Source: an uncultured Allomuricauda sp. (GTDB taxonomy: Bacteria > Bacteroidota > Bacteroidia > Flavobacteriales > Flavobacteriaceae). Taken from it: DNA of 64,000 nt. Position 1 is the first letter of the stretch; each line of letters begins with the position of its first letter. The notes beneath the pieces are model-generated. The model saw nothing but the letters and a program-made list of their open reading frames with translations, searched no databases and was not told where the DNA came from. Shown here piece after piece: positions 36,132 to 46,088 of this stretch. The stretch is taken from contig NZ_CANMOO010000004.1 of NCBI RefSeq assembly GCF_947499585.1, positions 1-64,000 of the forward strand. The letters run 5' to 3'. The translations under genes were made by a program, and so were the position numbers.

Positions 36132-37682
36132 TTAATCAATATATAGCCCGGTATAATCCAATGGATTTACACCTGGTAAATTGGAACCGTATTTTTCGTT
36201 AATAGCTGCAACAAACGCATTGGCCAGTATAGCATACCCTCTTGGTGCAGGATGAACCCCATCTAAAGAGAAGCCTCCTCCTGTTCCAAAGGTGGATGTG
36301 ACCACACTGCCATCTGCCTGTGGGAAACCGTTGGCTTTTAACTCTGCTAAGAGCGCGTTTGCATCAACAAAAGCCAAGTCATATTGGGTGGCCAATGCTA
36401 AAATTGTTGCATTATATGCGGTCAATGCATCAGCAACTGCTGTTTGTTCCTCAGGGGTTAAAACCCATTTGTCTTCCAAGGGTATAGCCACGCCATTTAT
36501 AGATGTGGGGTCAGCAGGGTTGGCCAAAGTACCAATGAACGACCTTGAAGTCAATACCATTAAATCATCAGCTGTAGCCTGGCGCATATTAATAAGAGCT
36601 GCATTGATGCCAGTTAAATCGGTTAAATCTTCATCTATCAGCACAACTGCGTTGGTATCTCCTGCGGCAAAAGAAATAGTTCTTTTGGCTATTTCAAGGT
36701 CAGCGTTTTCCTGCGAGATGGCCGATTGACCAACAAGAAAAGCAAAAGCTCCAACAATACCTCCATTGTAAGCTGCATATGCACCATTTAAAAGTGCTGC
36801 GGTTGCCTCATCCAATGGAACAGGATTGTGCGGTACTGTGGTAAAAAATGGAATATCAGTAACACTTGGAATATTGGCAATCACCCCATTTGCCCCACCC
36901 GCTGTGAGTGCTTGTAACATTCCATCTAAAGCTCCAGTCAAAACCAGAGGATTTGTAATATCGTTCCTTGCATACAATGCCGGGCTAACCGTTGGGTCTA
37001 ATTGATTAGTTCCGGAACCACCACTGGTTGCATATAGCAGAATATCATTTGACCCTGCCCATAGTGAAAAGAAAGATGGAGCTTGGGCAGCTGCGTCTCC
37101 AATTACAGATGCATCTTCAGCAGAAGAAAAACGAACAAAATAAGGATTAGCTGCTCCTACGGCCAAACCTGCCAAACTACCATACCCTGGAGCTAAAAGC
37201 TCATAGCTCTTGGCACCTGGAATTCCCATATTATTAAAAGGTCCAGATAATTTAGTTGTGATTTCTGTTGTGCCCGTTCCTTCCTTTGGAGTTGGGGCAG
37301 GTCCATCTGCGGTGAATTGCAAAATTAATCTATTGCCAATATCAGGTGAACCATCCATGTTGGCATCTGTTTGTCCATTTATCGTAGCACCTCCTAAATT
37401 ATCCGCCATAAGTGGAATTTCAAAGGCTCCGCCTCCTGCTAAAGCAAAATTTGATGCTAGCATATTTGGAAATGAAGCTTCTTGGCCTGCCGTAAAAAGG
37501 GCATTGTCTGAGAATCCCGCTGTAAGTGAATTTCCTACGGATACATATTTTGTAAAATCTGCAGATCCAGAAGTATAAACTACCGGGTCTGGTGTTGGCG
37601 TCATTGTAAGAGGGGCGTCATCATCTGAACATGCTATCAAGAATAAGCCTAAGAAGGGGAGCAGGGCATAAAACTTTTTCAT
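36132..37682 (-). CDS. SGNH/GDSL hydrolase lipoprotein
   Basis: A 516-residue protein with a lipobox (FLIACSDDD, Cys18). The SGNH block I nucleophile is in YVSVGNSLTAGFSD, block III in LWAGSNDILLYATSGG and the C-terminal catalytic Asp/His in SLDGVHPAPRGYAILANAF. The family includes esterases and lipases, and in Bacteroidota many are surface lipoproteins. The inserts between the blocks are long for the fold. Substrate unknown. Confidence 0.88.
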   Translation of the reverse strand: MKKFYALLPFLGLFLIACSDDDAPLTMTPTPDPVVYTSGSADFTKYVSVGNSLTAGFSDNALFTAGQEASFPNMLASNFALAGGGAFEIPLMADNLGGATINGQTDANMDGSPDIGNRLILQFTADGPAPTPKEGTGTTEITTKLSGPFNNMGIPGAKSYELLAPGYGSLAGLAVGAANPYFVRFSSAEDASVIGDAAAQAPSFFSLWAGSNDILLYATSGGSGTNQLDPTVSPALYARNDITNPLVLTGALDGMLQALTAGGANGVIANIPSVTDIPFFTTVPHNPVPLDEATAALLNGAYAAYNGGIVGAFAFLVGQSAISQENADLEIAKRTISFAAGDTNAVVLIDEDLTDLTGINAALINMRQATADDLMVLTSRSFIGTLANPADPTSINGVAIPLEDKWVLTPEEQTAVADALTAYNATILALATQYDLAFVDANALLAELKANGFPQADGSVVTSTFGTGGGFSLDGVHPAPRGYAILANAFVAAINEKYGSNLPGVNPLDYTGLYID

Positions 37683-37783
37683 CTTTAAAATCTGTTAGAG
37701 TTAGTTTAGGTTAAATTTTAGTTAAACCTGTATTACCAAAACTATGTCAAATTTGTTATACAGACAATTAAATGGATAAAAAA

Positions 37784-37799
37784 ATTATGCATGCATAAT
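37784..37799. promoter_or_regulatory. 16-bp perfect palindrome upstream of the SGNH gene
   Basis: ATTATGCATGCATAAT is self-complementary. It lies about 100 bases upstream of the SGNH hydrolase start and just past the end of the esterase gene. It may be an operator; no regulator can be assigned. Confidence 0.3.
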
Positions 37800-37814
37800 A
37801 AAAAGGGTTGAATT

Positions 37815-38585
37815 TTATGAATTTAGGAAGCGAAGCGTCTTTTCAAAAAATTGTTTTGGGTTCTCTGCATGGAGCCAATGACCAGCATTGTCAACAGTTT
37901 CAATGTCAGCATTTGGGAAATGTCTTTTTATTTCAGGAAAGTCATTGGGCATAATATATTCTGAACGATCTCCTCTTAAAAATAGGGTAGGACCTTCATA
38001 GTTTGCGGTGGCACTTATATTTTCTCCAATTTCATCCATTTTATTTTTGAGCACCTCATAGTTGAAACGTAAACCCAATTTCCCTGGCTCCACCCAATGG
38101 AGGTTTTTTAAAAGGAATTGACGTATTCCAAAATCGGTCAAATAATTGGAAAGTTCCTGATCGGCTTCTTTTCTGCTTGAAATTTTAGCAAAATCCAGTT
38201 TTCCCAGAGCATCAATAATAGGTTGATGATGTGGAGGATAGTATTTTGGGGAAATATCCGCTACAATCAATTTAGTTACAAGTTTTGGATGTGAGGTGGC
38301 TAGCTGCATTACAGTTTTGCCTCCCATGGAGTGCCCAATAAAATCACCATTGTCAATTTTATGTGAGTCCATATAGAATAAAACATCCTCACTCATTAAT
38401 TCATAATCAAAATCAGTTGAGTGAAAACTCTTTCCATGATTGCGTTGATCCACCAAATGAACTTGATAGCCATTTTCAGCAAATTGATTTCCTAAAGTTT
38501 TCCAGTTATCAGACATCCCCAAAAAACCATGAAGAATTAATAACGGCTTCCCTTCTCCCAAAATTTTTGAATGTAGTAGTTCCAT
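37815..38585 (-). CDS. Alpha/beta hydrolase, YbfF-like esterase
   Basis: A 256-residue esterase. It has LLILHGFLGMSDNWKTLG (oxyanion His-Gly), VDQRNHGKSFHS, nucleophile elbow DFIGHSMGGKTVMQLA and catalytic His in VDNAGHWLHAENP, matching the YbfF/acyl-CoA esterase group. ATG 38585 overlaps the pdxJ stop by one base (TAATG), which suggests translational coupling; a longer frame inside pdxJ is unlikely. Substrate not known. Confidence 0.9.
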   Translation of the reverse strand: MELLHSKILGEGKPLLILHGFLGMSDNWKTLGNQFAENGYQVHLVDQRNHGKSFHSTDFDYELMSEDVLFYMDSHKIDNGDFIGHSMGGKTVMQLATSHPKLVTKLIVADISPKYYPPHHQPIIDALGKLDFAKISSRKEADQELSNYLTDFGIRQFLLKNLHWVEPGKLGLRFNYEVLKNKMDEIGENISATANYEGPTLFLRGDRSEYIMPNDFPEIKRHFPNADIETVDNAGHWLHAENPKQFFEKTLRFLNS

Positions 38586-39301
38586 TATTTTAATCTGTGT
38601 AGGTACATGTTGACTACGTTTTCCAGTCCCAAATAAAGGGATTCGCAAATAAGTGCATGACCAATGGAAACTTCCAATAGATTAGGAATATGTTCCTTGA
38701 AAAATTTGATGTTATCCAAACTTAAATCATGACCGGCATTGATGCCCAAATTCATTTCATTGGCCATTTTGGCCGCATCAATAAAAGATTGAATGCTTTC
38801 TGTTTTTTTTCCTTCTGAAAATCCTTTAGCAAAACTTTCTGTGTATAGTTCAATTCTATCTGTACCTGTTTGGGCTGCTCCTTTAACCATTTTCACATCT
38901 GCATCAACAAAGATAGAAGTACGGATTCTGTTAACTTTAAAGGTTTTGATTACATCTGCCAAAAAATCTTTGTGTTTAATGGTATCCCATCCAGCGTTGG
39001 AAGTAATTGCATCTTCGGCATCTGGCACCAAGGTGACCTGCGTTGGTTTTATATCAAGAACCATATCCACAAACTTTGGAATTGGGTTGCCTTCTATATT
39101 GTATTCCGTGGTGACAATATCTTTTAGGTAATAAGCATCTTTATAACGGATATGCCGCTCATCTGGTCTTGGGTGAATGGTTATCCCTTGTGCCCCAAAA
39201 GACTCAATATCCTTGGCAGATTTAATCAAATTGGGCATGTTACCACCCCTTGAGTTTCTTAATGTTGCCAGTTTATTGATGTTGACGCTTAATTTTGTCA
39301 T
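38585..39301 (-). CDS. pdxJ: Pyridoxine 5'-phosphate synthase
   Basis: This 238-residue TIM-barrel enzyme condenses 3-amino-2-oxopropyl phosphate with deoxyxylulose 5-phosphate to form pyridoxine 5'-phosphate. Family motifs are VNINKLATLRNSRGG, GITIHPRPDERHIRYKD, TLVPDAEDAITSNAGWD, GTDRIELYTESFAKGF and GINAGHDLSLDNI. Length is normal. The esterase gene overlaps its stop. Confidence 0.95.
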   Translation of the reverse strand: MTKLSVNINKLATLRNSRGGNMPNLIKSAKDIESFGAQGITIHPRPDERHIRYKDAYYLKDIVTTEYNIEGNPIPKFVDMVLDIKPTQVTLVPDAEDAITSNAGWDTIKHKDFLADVIKTFKVNRIRTSIFVDADVKMVKGAAQTGTDRIELYTESFAKGFSEGKKTESIQSFIDAAKMANEMNLGINAGHDLSLDNIKFFKEHIPNLLEVSIGHALICESLYLGLENVVNMYLHRLK

Positions 39302-39388
39302 AGGATTCTATTTTTTGAATGTCAAAAATAAGAATTAGGCACGCCTTTTGCGATTTAAAAGTAGTATTTTGCGCCTAATAGAAATGTA

Positions 39389-40045
39389 ATGCAAATCCAA
39401 AATCAAATAATCACTACTGTACCCATTTTTGAGGTGTCTGAGACCTTAAAGGAGGTTATCCAGTTTTTTGAGGAAACCACTTTTTCCCATGTTGCGGTTA
39501 CTGAAAATGGAATTTACATTGGTTTGTTATCTGAAAACGATCTTGCATGTTTTGAGCCAGCTAAAAAGATAGAAGATTGGCGATTGGAGCTGGAAACTTT
39601 TTCGGTAACAAAAGATACCGCTTGGTTAGATTTGTTGGAAATGTTTTCTAGAAACGAGGCAAACGTACTTCCTGTATTAGATGAAAATCAAGTAATAATT
39701 GGTTATTATGATTTGGAGGATATTGTCGCTTTTTTTATAAATACTCCTTTTTTTAAAGAACCGGGGGGAATTCTTGTCATTGCAACAGGAATAAAGGACT
39801 ATTCTTTTAGTGAAATAGCTCAAATAGTGGAAAGTAACAATGCCCGTTTACTGGGTGCATTTATTACCGATTCCCAAAATGATGTAGTGCAAATAACTTT
39901 AAAGGTAGGGACGCTAAATCTTAATGAAGTGGCGCAAACTTTTAGAAGGTACAACTACACAATAGTTTATGGAAATAGTGATGACCAGTTTTTGGAAGAT
40001 TTAAAGCAACGGTCAGATTATTTAGAAAAATACCTTAACGTTTAA
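39389..40045 (+). CDS. CBS-domain protein
   Basis: A 218-residue protein with a pair of CBS motifs (about 15-125; HVAVTENGIYIGLLSENDL and VLPVLDENQVIIGYYDLEDI), which commonly bind adenine nucleotides. An ACT-like C-terminal region follows (about 130-205; GILVIATGIKDYSFSEIAQI). It lies 1 base before nadK and is surely co-transcribed with it, so it may sense nucleotides in connection with NADP synthesis; that link is inference. Confidence 0.85.
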   Translation: MQIQNQIITTVPIFEVSETLKEVIQFFEETTFSHVAVTENGIYIGLLSENDLACFEPAKKIEDWRLELETFSVTKDTAWLDLLEMFSRNEANVLPVLDENQVIIGYYDLEDIVAFFINTPFFKEPGGILVIATGIKDYSFSEIAQIVESNNARLLGAFITDSQNDVVQITLKVGTLNLNEVAQTFRRYNYTIVYGNSDDQFLEDLKQRSDYLEKYLNV

Positions 40046-40046
40046 G

Positions 40047-40928
40047 ATGAAAGTCGCTGTTTACGGTCAAGCTTTTCAAGAGCAGGATAAAACCTTCGTC
40101 ATGGAACTTTTGGAGGAACTTCAAAAGATAAATGCTTCTGTTTATGTTGTAGAAGAGTTTATTGGACTTTTTTCTGAATACAATTTAAATTTTGACTACG
40201 GAATATTTTCCCAGACTTCTGGCTTAGACAGCTCTTTTGATATGTTTATAAGCTTTGGTGGTGACGGTACTATGCTCAGGGCTGTAACTTACGTAAAAGA
40301 CATGGGGATTCCCATAGTAGGGGTTAATACCGGTAGATTAGGATTTTTATCCACATTTAAAAAAGAGGATGTCAGAAAAATAGTAACTGAATTTGTTGCG
40401 GGACATTACAAGATAGAGGAGAGAAGTTTGGTGGAGGTTGGTTTAAATTCTGATTTGGATGAATTTGGAAATATCAATTTTGCTTTAAACGAGATTACGG
40501 TTAGCCGAAAGGACACCACTTCTATGATAACGGTAGAAACCTATTTGAACGATGAGTATTTAACATCTTACTGGGCAGATGGATTAATAGTTTCTACACC
40601 AACTGGTTCCACAGGATATTCACTGAGTTGTGGAGGTCCGGTGATAGCCCCAACGGCAAAATCATTGGTTCTAACCCCAATTGCTCCGCATAACCTTAAT
40701 GCACGGCCTTTAGTAATCTCAGATGATACCTATATAAGATTAAAAGTGTCTGGACGAGAAGAAAATCATTTGGTTTCCTTGGATTCTAGGATTGCAAGTA
40801 TCCCCAACGGCAAGGAAATTATTGTTAAAAAATCAGATTTTACAATTAAAATGATAGAGTACAATTCGGAAAGCTTTTTTAAAACACTTCGCAATAAATT
40901 GCTTTGGGGACAAGATAAACGTAATTGA
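40047..40928 (+). CDS. nadK: NAD kinase
   Basis: This 293-residue enzyme phosphorylates NAD to NADP. It carries the GGDGTML motif (FISFGGDGTMLRAVTYVKD), GVNTGRLGFLSTF, the NE/D motif in FALNEITVSRKDT and DGLIVSTPTGSTGYSLSCGG. Length is normal. It follows the CBS gene by 1 base. Confidence 0.96.
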   Translation: MKVAVYGQAFQEQDKTFVMELLEELQKINASVYVVEEFIGLFSEYNLNFDYGIFSQTSGLDSSFDMFISFGGDGTMLRAVTYVKDMGIPIVGVNTGRLGFLSTFKKEDVRKIVTEFVAGHYKIEERSLVEVGLNSDLDEFGNINFALNEITVSRKDTTSMITVETYLNDEYLTSYWADGLIVSTPTGSTGYSLSCGGPVIAPTAKSLVLTPIAPHNLNARPLVISDDTYIRLKVSGREENHLVSLDSRIASIPNGKEIIVKKSDFTIKMIEYNSESFFKTLRNKLLWGQDKRN

Positions 40929-41040
40929 ACCTATCAAAAACAATAAAAGAAGCTAAAAACTGTTTAACAAAAGAGAACATTTATAACAGTATACCCTATA
41001 GACCTTCCTTTACCTCTAACATGTATAACTTTTAGATAGT

Positions 41041-41724
41041 ATGCGAATAGTTTTGGCTATTTTTTTGTGCTTTGTGGTTAAGGTGAATGCCCAGACCTAT
41101 GAGATCGGTGTTTTTGCCGGCGGAGCCAATGTAATTGGTGATGTAGGTAGAACAAACTACATACTTCCCTCCGGACCAGCTTTTGGAGGTATTTTTAAGT
41201 GGAATAAAAGTAAAAGATATGCATGGCGTGCAAGTGTAATGTACGGAAGCTTTACAGCTGATGACTCCAAATCCAGCAAATCTTCAAGAGAACAACGCGG
41301 ATATGTAATAGATAATTCTGTTCTGGAGGCCTCCGCAGGCATTGAATTTAACTTTGTTGAATACAATCTTCACAAGCTTGGACCGGCCTTTACCCCTTAT
41401 CTTTACACAGGTCTTACCTACTTTAGGTATGATTTTAATTATTTTGATGCCCTCCAAGTGCAGGATATTAACCAAAAAGAAGGTAGTTTTGCAATTCCTA
41501 TGACGGTAGGGGCAAAGTATCGATTAAATCAATTCTTGATTCTTGGTGCTGAAATTGGGGCTAGGTACACGTTTACAGACAATTTGGATGGAAGCAATCC
41601 TGAAGGTTCTAATTTTGAGCAATTTAGATTTGGAAATATTTTAAGCGATGACTGGTATGTCTTTTCAGGTTTTACGTTAACGTATACCTTTGGGCGTAAA
41701 CCCTGCCAGGATTGTTTTGAATAA
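41041..41724 (+). CDS. DUF6089-type outer-membrane beta-barrel protein
   Basis: A 227-residue protein with a signal peptide (about 1-18, ending VNAQ) and the start TYEIGVFAGGANVIGDVGR. This, with RYAWRASVMYGSF and LGAEIGARYTFTDNLDG, matches the DUF6089 proteins encoded upstream of uppS in Flavobacteria. It probably forms an eight-strand outer-membrane barrel. It is 2 bases from uppS. Function unknown; the context is envelope assembly. Confidence 0.82.
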   Translation: MRIVLAIFLCFVVKVNAQTYEIGVFAGGANVIGDVGRTNYILPSGPAFGGIFKWNKSKRYAWRASVMYGSFTADDSKSSKSSREQRGYVIDNSVLEASAGIEFNFVEYNLHKLGPAFTPYLYTGLTYFRYDFNYFDALQVQDINQKEGSFAIPMTVGAKYRLNQFLILGAEIGARYTFTDNLDGSNPEGSNFEQFRFGNILSDDWYVFSGFTLTYTFGRKPCQDCFE

Positions 41725-41726
41725 AA

Positions 41727-42467
41727 ATGCACACATTAGAGGACGTAAACACGGATAAGCTTCCAAAACATGTTGCCATTATCATGGATGGTAATGGTAG
41801 GTGGGCCAAACAACGCGGTAAACTCAGAATTTTTGGTCACGAGAATGGAGTGGAGGCGGTAAGAAAAACCGTTGAGAACTGCGCAAAACTTCAAATACAA
41901 TTTTTAACACTTTACGCTTTTTCCACGGAAAACTGGAATCGTCCCAAACTAGAAGTAGAAACCTTAATGAAACTTTTAGTGGCTTCTTTACGTAAAGAAC
42001 TAAAGACACTCAATAAAAATAATATTAGGCTAAATGCAATTGGTAATATAGATTCTTTGCCTTCTAAAGCCCAAAAACAACTTGCGGAAGTTATTTCAAA
42101 AACATCTGACAATACTGGCATGATGCTTACTTTGGCCCTTAGCTATGGCTCTAGGGAAGAAATAAAAACAGCCATAAAAGAGATAAGCATCAAAGTTAAA
42201 AATAATATAATTTCACCCGAAAATATTGACGAAACCGTTATAAATACTCATCTTTACTCGCATTTTTTACCAGATGTAGATTTACTCATACGTACCAGTG
42301 GGGAACGCAGAATAAGTAATTTTTTACTTTGGCAAATTGCATACGCTGAATTATATTTTATTGATGTATTTTGGCCTGATTTTAGTGAGCATCATTTGGT
42401 AGAAGCAATATTAAGTTACCAAAATAGAGAACGACGATTTGGAAAAACTAGCGAACAACTCAATTAA
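41727..42467 (+). CDS. uppS: Isoprenyl transferase (undecaprenyl diphosphate synthase)
   Basis: A 246-residue cis-prenyltransferase that makes the C55 lipid carrier for peptidoglycan and O-antigen. Motifs are AIIMDGNGRWAKQRGKLRIF (catalytic Asp), TLYAFSTENWNRP and LLIRTSGERRISNFLLWQIA. Its 3' end overlaps the bamA start by 29 bases. Confidence 0.96.
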   Translation: MHTLEDVNTDKLPKHVAIIMDGNGRWAKQRGKLRIFGHENGVEAVRKTVENCAKLQIQFLTLYAFSTENWNRPKLEVETLMKLLVASLRKELKTLNKNNIRLNAIGNIDSLPSKAQKQLAEVISKTSDNTGMMLTLALSYGSREEIKTAIKEISIKVKNNIISPENIDETVINTHLYSHFLPDVDLLIRTSGERRISNFLLWQIAYAELYFIDVFWPDFSEHHLVEAILSYQNRERRFGKTSEQLN

Positions 42468-45108
42468 GGATATAAAAAATTCCACCCAACTATACCTAAA
42501 ACTACTCCTTCTACTACTCTTCACCAATCAAAGCTTTTCTCAGGATACTTCCTTTGAAGATGGGAAGAGTTATATTTTAGGCGGGTTGTCGGTTACTGGT
42601 CTACAAAGCTATAATGAACAAACGGTTAAAACCTATACCGGTCTTCGGGTGGGACAAGCAATTACCATTCCTGGAGATGAGATTAGCGCTGTTATAAAAA
42701 AGTTATGGAGCTTAGAGTTGTTCAGCAACGTTGAAATCTACTACACCAAAATAGAAGGTGACAAAATCTTTTTGGAGTTAAATATTTTAGAACGACCAAC
42801 ACTTTCAAACGTAACGGTATATGGCGTTAAAAAACGAAAGGTAGAAGACATTATAAATGATACAGACCTTAAAAAGGGGAAAAAAATCACTGAGAGTCTA
42901 ATTGCAAACACTAAAAATTACCTTCAAAACAAATACAAAAAGCAAGGCTTTTTAAATGCTAAAGTAAATATAGCCACGGCTGCGGATACATCTGGTACCA
43001 ATACACAAAGTATGGTCATCAATGTAAAAAAGGGTGACAAGGTTAAAATTCGGAAAATAGTATTTGAAGGAAATGAAAAGCTTACGGACAAAAGACTTGC
43101 AAAGTCATTAAAGAAAACGAAGAAGAAAAAGATTTACCGCTTTTGGAAGAAATCCAAATATATAGAAGCTGATTACAAAGAAGATCTTTCCAGTCTGGTG
43201 GATGCATATGCCGAGAGGGGGTATAGAGATGCACGAATTTTATCCGACACTTTTGTGAAAGTTGATGAAAACAACATCGATTTAAAAATAAGCGTTGAAG
43301 AAGGGGATAAATATTATTTTGGGGATATCAACTTTGTTGGTAATTCAGTGTATACGGACAGGCAGTTGAGTCAGGTCTTGGGTATTCGTAAAGGAGCTAC
43401 GTATAATGGAGTATTGCTTAAAAAACGAATAGCCGATGATACAAAACCCGATGGTGAGGATTTAACCAACCTCTATCAAAACAATGGGTACTTGTTTTCA
43501 AGTATTAACCCAGTTGAAGTATCTGCAATAAATGATACGATCAATTTTGAGATACGTATTATAGAAGGTAAAGAAACCTTCTTAGATCACGTTACCGTAT
43601 CTGGAAATGATAAAACCAATGACCACGTAATTTTTAGGGAACTACGTACTAGACCCGGACAGAAATACAGCAAGGATAATATTGTACGTAGTATTAGGGA
43701 ATTAGGACAATTAGGATTTTTTGATGCTGAGCAAATAGTGCCAGACATTCAAAACCCTGACCCCAATGCCGGTACGGTAGATATAAAATATAGTTTGGTG
43801 GAATCTGGTTCTAGCCAAATAGAATTGCAAGGCGGTTTCGGCGGTGGCGGATTTATTGGAACTTTGGGTCTGTCTTTTAGTAATTTTTCATTAAGAAATA
43901 TCTTTAATGGTGAGGCCTACAAACCAGTTCCTATGGGAGATGGTCAGACGTTTGCACTCCGTTTACAAGCGAGTAGAACATTCCGTGTATATAGTTTGAA
44001 TTTTGCAGAACCATGGTTAGGTGGCAGAAAACCTGTTAGGTTTAACTTTTCATTGTCAAGAACTCAGCAATTCGCCACCAATTTTAACAATCAAGGTAGA
44101 TTGGATGTTGATAGGGATAGAGGATTTTCAATAACAGGGATTTCAGCGGGGCTTGCTAAAAGAGTACAATGGCCAGATGATTTCTTTACAATTTCCCATT
44201 CTTTGAGCTACCAGTTATATGATTTCAACGACTTTAATAATGGACTTTTCAATTTTGGTAATGGTAGTTCCAACTCTTTAAGTTATACTTTCGGAATATC
44301 AAGAAGTTCACAAGGTCCCAGTAGAATATTTCCGTTGACAGGATCAAATTTTGAACTTACAGCAAAGTTTACTCCGCCATATTCACTTTTTAGTGGCAAG
44401 AACTTTAAAGAAATAAGGACTACTATCGACGAGACCACAGAAAGGCTTTTTGAGATTGGTGCAACCCCGGCGAACATTGAAGAACAGCTAGAATTTGAAG
44501 AGTTAAGTGATGAGTTGGAAAGATTGGAAGAAGAACGCTTTAAACTATTGGAATTCTACAAAATAAAATTTAAAGGTGACTGGTACACAAGATTGGTTGA
44601 TAAGCTGGTATTGCGTTCCAATGCAGAATTTGGCTTTTTGGGGAGCTACAATAATGATATAGGTAATGTGCCATTTGAACGTTTCTTCGTTGGTGGAGAT
44701 GGTCTAGGGAACTTTACTCTGGATGGAAGAGATGTAGTTCAATTAAGAGGATATGAAAACAGTTCTTTGACTCCTTTTATTACAAATCCAATAACAAACA
44801 GACAGGAGCAAGATGGTGGTACTATTTATAACAAATTCTCTTTAGAATTACGTTACCCTCTTACATTGAAACCTTCAGCTTCCATTTATGCGCTTTCTTT
44901 TTTGGAAGCAGGAAACGCATTTAACAATTTTAATGAGTATAATCCGTTTGAATTAAAAAGATCTGCCGGAGTGGGGCTACGTATTTTTATGCCGGCATTT
45001 GGTCTCTTGGGTATTGATTTTGGGTATGGCTTTGATACAGATGCCAGACCAGGATCGGTTGGACCAAGCGGCTGGCAAACGCACTTCATCATCGGGCAAC
45101 AGTTTTAA
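42439..45108 (+). CDS. bamA: Outer membrane protein assembly factor BamA
   Basis: An 889-residue Omp85 protein that inserts beta-barrels into the outer membrane. A signal peptide (ending FSQ near residue 35) is followed by five POTRA domains (about 45-455) and a 16-strand barrel. A long acidic loop (TTERLFEIGATPANIEEQLE) is inserted in the barrel. The C-terminus HFIIGQQF is the typical barrel end. The only plausible start is TTG 42439, inside the end of uppS: no ATG occurs before the first POTRA domain, and the resulting leader is a normal signal peptide. Confidence 0.94.
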   Translation: MEKLANNSIKDIKNSTQLYLKLLLLLLFTNQSFSQDTSFEDGKSYILGGLSVTGLQSYNEQTVKTYTGLRVGQAITIPGDEISAVIKKLWSLELFSNVEIYYTKIEGDKIFLELNILERPTLSNVTVYGVKKRKVEDIINDTDLKKGKKITESLIANTKNYLQNKYKKQGFLNAKVNIATAADTSGTNTQSMVINVKKGDKVKIRKIVFEGNEKLTDKRLAKSLKKTKKKKIYRFWKKSKYIEADYKEDLSSLVDAYAERGYRDARILSDTFVKVDENNIDLKISVEEGDKYYFGDINFVGNSVYTDRQLSQVLGIRKGATYNGVLLKKRIADDTKPDGEDLTNLYQNNGYLFSSINPVEVSAINDTINFEIRIIEGKETFLDHVTVSGNDKTNDHVIFRELRTRPGQKYSKDNIVRSIRELGQLGFFDAEQIVPDIQNPDPNAGTVDIKYSLVESGSSQIELQGGFGGGGFIGTLGLSFSNFSLRNIFNGEAYKPVPMGDGQTFALRLQASRTFRVYSLNFAEPWLGGRKPVRFNFSLSRTQQFATNFNNQGRLDVDRDRGFSITGISAGLAKRVQWPDDFFTISHSLSYQLYDFNDFNNGLFNFGNGSSNSLSYTFGISRSSQGPSRIFPLTGSNFELTAKFTPPYSLFSGKNFKEIRTTIDETTERLFEIGATPANIEEQLEFEELSDELERLEEERFKLLEFYKIKFKGDWYTRLVDKLVLRSNAEFGFLGSYNNDIGNVPFERFFVGGDGLGNFTLDGRDVVQLRGYENSSLTPFITNPITNRQEQDGGTIYNKFSLELRYPLTLKPSASIYALSFLEAGNAFNNFNEYNPFELKRSAGVGLRIFMPAFGLLGIDFGYGFDTDARPGSVGPSGWQTHFIIGQQF

Positions 45109-45207
45109 CCAGAAGAAAAATACTGTTTTTGCAATTTCTAAATAGCTCATTTTAAATTATTTAGTTATTTTGGCACGATATTTTCTTAGTAAAAAGCGGA
45201 ATCAAAA

Positions 45208-46044
45208 ATGAATACCAAAGTTCTTTTATCATTAATTGTTTTGATGTCTTCCTTTTATGGCTTCTCGCAAAGAGGAGTACGAATTGGGTATGTGGATATG
45301 GAGTATATCCTTGAAAATGTTGAGGAATATAGGGACGCAACAGAACAATTAAATACCAAGGCCCAGAAATGGAAGCAGGAAATTGAGCTTAAACAAAGTG
45401 TTGTTGAGCAGATAAAGAAGGATTTAATGGCGGAGAAAGTGCTTTTAACAGATGAGTTAATTGCTGAACGTGAAGAGGAAATCCAGATTTTGGAGAAAGA
45501 AATGCTGGACTATCAACAGGATCGTTTTGGTCCACAAGGAGATTTGGTGTTGCAGAAACAACTTTTGATTCAGCCAATACAAGACCAAGTTTTTAACGAG
45601 GTCCAAAAAATTGGTGGAAATAAAAGATACGATTTTATTTTTGATAAATCGGCAGATGTTGTAATGTTGTACTCCGAAAAAAGACACGATATCAGTGACT
45701 TGGTTTTAAGGGAGATAGCTCGGACCAGAAAGGTGAGCAAATCCAATAAAAAGGAACAGCAAAAGAGCCGCTTAGATAAGTTTAAAGAAGAAGAGGTTGA
45801 AGCTGATAAAGAAGTGAGCGAGGCGTTAAAAGAACGGCAAGCAAAAGCAGAAGAAGCAAGAGATTCTAAAACTAAAGAAATTGAAGATAGGAGAACTGAG
45901 CAATTAAGGCTTAGAGAAGAGCGGAAGAAAGCATACGAAGAAAGAAGAAAAAAATTATTGGAAGAGCGCGAAGCCAAGCGAAAAGGCAAATTAGAAGAAA
46001 GGAAAAAAGCGCAAGAACAACAAAAGGATTCAATACAACAATAA
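45208..46044 (+). CDS. OmpH/Skp family periplasmic chaperone with long charged coiled-coil tail
   Basis: A 278-residue protein. The signal peptide (about 1-20, ending GFSQ) is followed by an OmpH/Skp domain (RIGYVDMEYILENVEEYRDA, to about 165) and about 110 residues of Lys/Glu/Arg-rich coiled coil (residues 170-278). Skp holds unfolded outer-membrane proteins for BamA. The tail is extra compared with E. coli Skp. It is directly followed by a second, shorter ompH gene. Confidence 0.9.
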   Translation: MNTKVLLSLIVLMSSFYGFSQRGVRIGYVDMEYILENVEEYRDATEQLNTKAQKWKQEIELKQSVVEQIKKDLMAEKVLLTDELIAEREEEIQILEKEMLDYQQDRFGPQGDLVLQKQLLIQPIQDQVFNEVQKIGGNKRYDFIFDKSADVVMLYSEKRHDISDLVLREIARTRKVSKSNKKEQQKSRLDKFKEEEVEADKEVSEALKERQAKAEEARDSKTKEIEDRRTEQLRLREERKKAYEERRKKLLEEREAKRKGKLEERKKAQEQQKDSIQQ

Positions 46045-46088
46045 ATATTGAAACACTAAAATTAACATTCAAATAGTAACTTAGAATC

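Noticed and set aside
45570-45989. 139-codon minus-strand frame opposite the long ompH gene
   Set aside because: Ser/Leu-rich reversal of a Lys/Glu-rich coiled coil; no start context or domain.
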